Source: Bacteroidota bacterium
GTDB taxonomy: Bacteria; Bacteroidota; Bacteroidia; Bacteroidales; VadinHA17
Direction: 5' to 3'
Assembly (NCBI GenBank): GCA_016718875.1
Contig: JADKBL010000014.1
Location: forward strand, 9,989 to 73,988
DNA length: 64,000 nucleotides
Shown: positions 62,832 to 64,000 of the stretch, piece after piece
How the letters are laid out: each line of letters starts with the position of its first letter
Numbering within the stretch: the first letter of the stretch is position 1
Notes under the pieces: generated by a model
Database searches by the model: none
What the model was told of the DNA's origin: nothing
What the model saw: the letters and a program-made list of their open reading frames with translations, nothing else
Translations under genes and position numbers: made by a program

Positions 62832-64000
62832 ATGAAAAAACTGTTGTTTTTATTGTTAAGTGGATTTTGTTCCATATTACCCTACTCTATTATGGCACAG
62901 AAAGCTTCATCAGTATGGACAGAATTACCTATGACCCATTCAGATTCGTGGAATCTGGCTGATTCCATCCAAAAGTATCGTACGGGGGTTATCGTTGTTA
63001 AAACAACTCCGAATACAAAGATTGAACTGGAACAACAAAAGCATGAATTCTGGTTCGGATGTGCTTTGAACAGTGCCGCATTTGATGGAAAAATGGGTGA
63101 ACAAGATGCCAGGGTATATAAGCAGAAATTCCTGGAGAATTTCAATGTCGGTGTTACTGCGAGTTCATTGAAATGGCATCATATGGAACCTGAAAAAGGA
63201 AAAGTTGATTTCCTGACTACGGATAATATTCTTACATGGGCGGATGCTAACCATCTTCCCCTGAGAGGGCACAATTTATACTGGGGCATATATTATGTGC
63301 AGGATTGGGTAAAGGCGCTTTCTGATGACCAGTTGTACGATGAACTATATAAACGGGCAAGAACCATTGCCCCGCGTTATAAAGGTCGTTTTACAGAATA
63401 CGATTTTAATAACGAAATGATGCACGGTGATTATTACCAGGAAAGGCTCGGGCCGGGGATAACCAAAAAAATGGCAGATTGGATAAAAGAATACGATCCT
63501 GATGCAAAACTTTATCTTAACGATTATGACATACTTACCGGTAGATTGTTGCAGGAATATGTCGATCATATAAAAGATATGAAGGGGCGTGGGGTACCAA
63601 TAGATGGAATTGGGGTACAGGGACACCTACATGCAGAGGATTTCAGCAGAGATACCCTGCGATATGCACTCGACATACTTGCACAATTTGGATTGCCGGT
63701 CAAGATCACCGAATTCAATATGCCCGGTCAGCGATCAAAATATCAGAAAGATACGTCGTTGATACCAACCAAAAAAGAAGAAGATCAGTTTGCTCAGAAC
63801 CTTAAAGACTATTATCGCATCTGTTTTGCACATCCTGCAGTAGATGCAATCATGATGTGGAATTTTTGGGCCGGAGCCCACTGGATACCGGCTTCTTCTC
63901 TTTACAGGAAAGACTGGACGCTGACCCCGTCTGCAATTGCCTACAAATCCCTGGTTTTTGATGAGTGGTGGACAAGATTCAAGGGGAAGTCAAATGATGA
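62832..64000 (+). CDS. endo-1,4-beta-xylanase, GH10, 3' end outside the window
   Basis: 389 codons are visible, open to the right edge. Signal peptide (MKKLLFLLLSGFCSILPYSIMA), a short N-terminal beta segment, then a GH10 TIM barrel with FGCALNSAAF, ASSLKWHHMEPEKGK and RGHNLYW. The acid/base is Glu195 in DFNNEMMHG and the nucleophile Glu294 in KITEFNMPG; both sites are close to but not identical with the usual DVVNE and ITELD. The barrel end (MMWNFWAGAHW) is reached, so little or only a C-terminal sorting domain is missing. Cleaves xylan backbones outside the cytoplasm. Confidence 0.92.
   Translation, partial: MKKLLFLLLSGFCSILPYSIMAQKASSVWTELPMTHSDSWNLADSIQKYRTGVIVVKTTPNTKIELEQQKHEFWFGCALNSAAFDGKMGEQDARVYKQKFLENFNVGVTASSLKWHHMEPEKGKVDFLTTDNILTWADANHLPLRGHNLYWGIYYVQDWVKALSDDQLYDELYKRARTIAPRYKGRFTEYDFNNEMMHGDYYQERLGPGITKKMADWIKEYDPDAKLYLNDYDILTGRLLQEYVDHIKDMKGRGVPIDGIGVQGHLHAEDFSRDTLRYALDILAQFGLPVKITEFNMPGQRSKYQKDTSLIPTKKEEDQFAQNLKDYYRICFAHPAVDAIMMWNFWAGAHWIPASSLYRKDWTLTPSAIAYKSLVFDEWWTRFKGKSND

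Overview
The window looks like a chromosome segment of an uncultured member of the Bacteroidota, probably an anaerobic Bacteroidales-type polysaccharide degrader. The basis is the gene families (DUF5916, AIM24, BlaI/M56-TonB, many short lipoprotein signals, GH29 fucosidases, A2M-PbpC), the near absence of Shine-Dalgarno sequences, and the recurring Bacteroidota promoter box TAnnTTTG upstream of genes. No taxonomic marker was compared, so rank below phylum is a guess.

Layout. 1-4.4 kb: 3' part of ileS, then a decayed IS3-family element. 4.5-17.3 kb: a plus-strand run with dnaG, a lipoprotein, the alpha-2-macroglobulin/pbpC pair, a Nudix hydrolase, a DUF2007-type small protein and a PAP2 phosphatase. 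17.3-25.3 kb: corA, pruA, a diacylglycerol kinase, a secreted GH29 fucosidase and a secreted YVTN-propeller/phosphoesterase. 25.3-28.9 kb (minus): a PLP enzyme and a BlaI/M56-TonB sensor locus that is frameshifted in a proline tract. 29.2-32.9 kb: DUF1080, an unknown secreted protein, a Tat-type alpha/beta hydrolase, a tRNA-Val-like gene and AIM24. 32.9-46.9 kb (minus): GH29, an acyltransferase-like protein, DUF4197, ispD, an acyl-CoA ligase, then a sugar cluster (ROK, SIS, PIG-L, PPi-type PFK, CBM9-like, ROK) and a frameshifted Ig-like lipoprotein. 47-51.6 kb: lgt, a TetR regulator, mtnA-aldolase-mtnP and a CAT-anticodon tRNA. 51.6-55.5 kb: a decayed AT-rich island starting at that tRNA (IS256 remnant, broken GT-C glycosyltransferase, broken HAD, intact UbiA, GIY-YIG remnant). 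55.5-64 kb: an Fsr-like MFS exporter, a six-hairpin glycosidase, DUF5916, a dihydrouridine synthase and a GH10 xylanase cut by the window end.

How the genes work together. Secreted enzymes (two GH29, GH10, six-hairpin glycosidase, DUF1080, esterase-like hydrolase) point to plant or algal glycan degradation, but no SusC/SusD pair is present, so this is not a classical utilisation locus. The minus-strand sugar cluster could carry an N-acetylated amino sugar to fructose 1,6-bisphosphate using a PIG-L deacetylase and a SIS-type deaminase, resembling the archaeal chitin route rather than NagA/NagB. mtnA-aldolase-mtnP has the gene content of the MTA/5'-deoxyadenosine DHAP shunt.

The strongest non-coding signals are: a BlaI-type double operator whose first dyad fills the spacer of a Bacteroidota promoter, with the two dyads 40 bp apart; three copies of a 25-bp hairpin repeat with compensatory base changes; four copies of a 95-145 bp CACAGAG inverted repeat; and an octamer tandem repeat starting at or beside two stop codons. 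Several single-base frameshifts occur; whether they are biological or assembly errors cannot be settled from the sequence alone.
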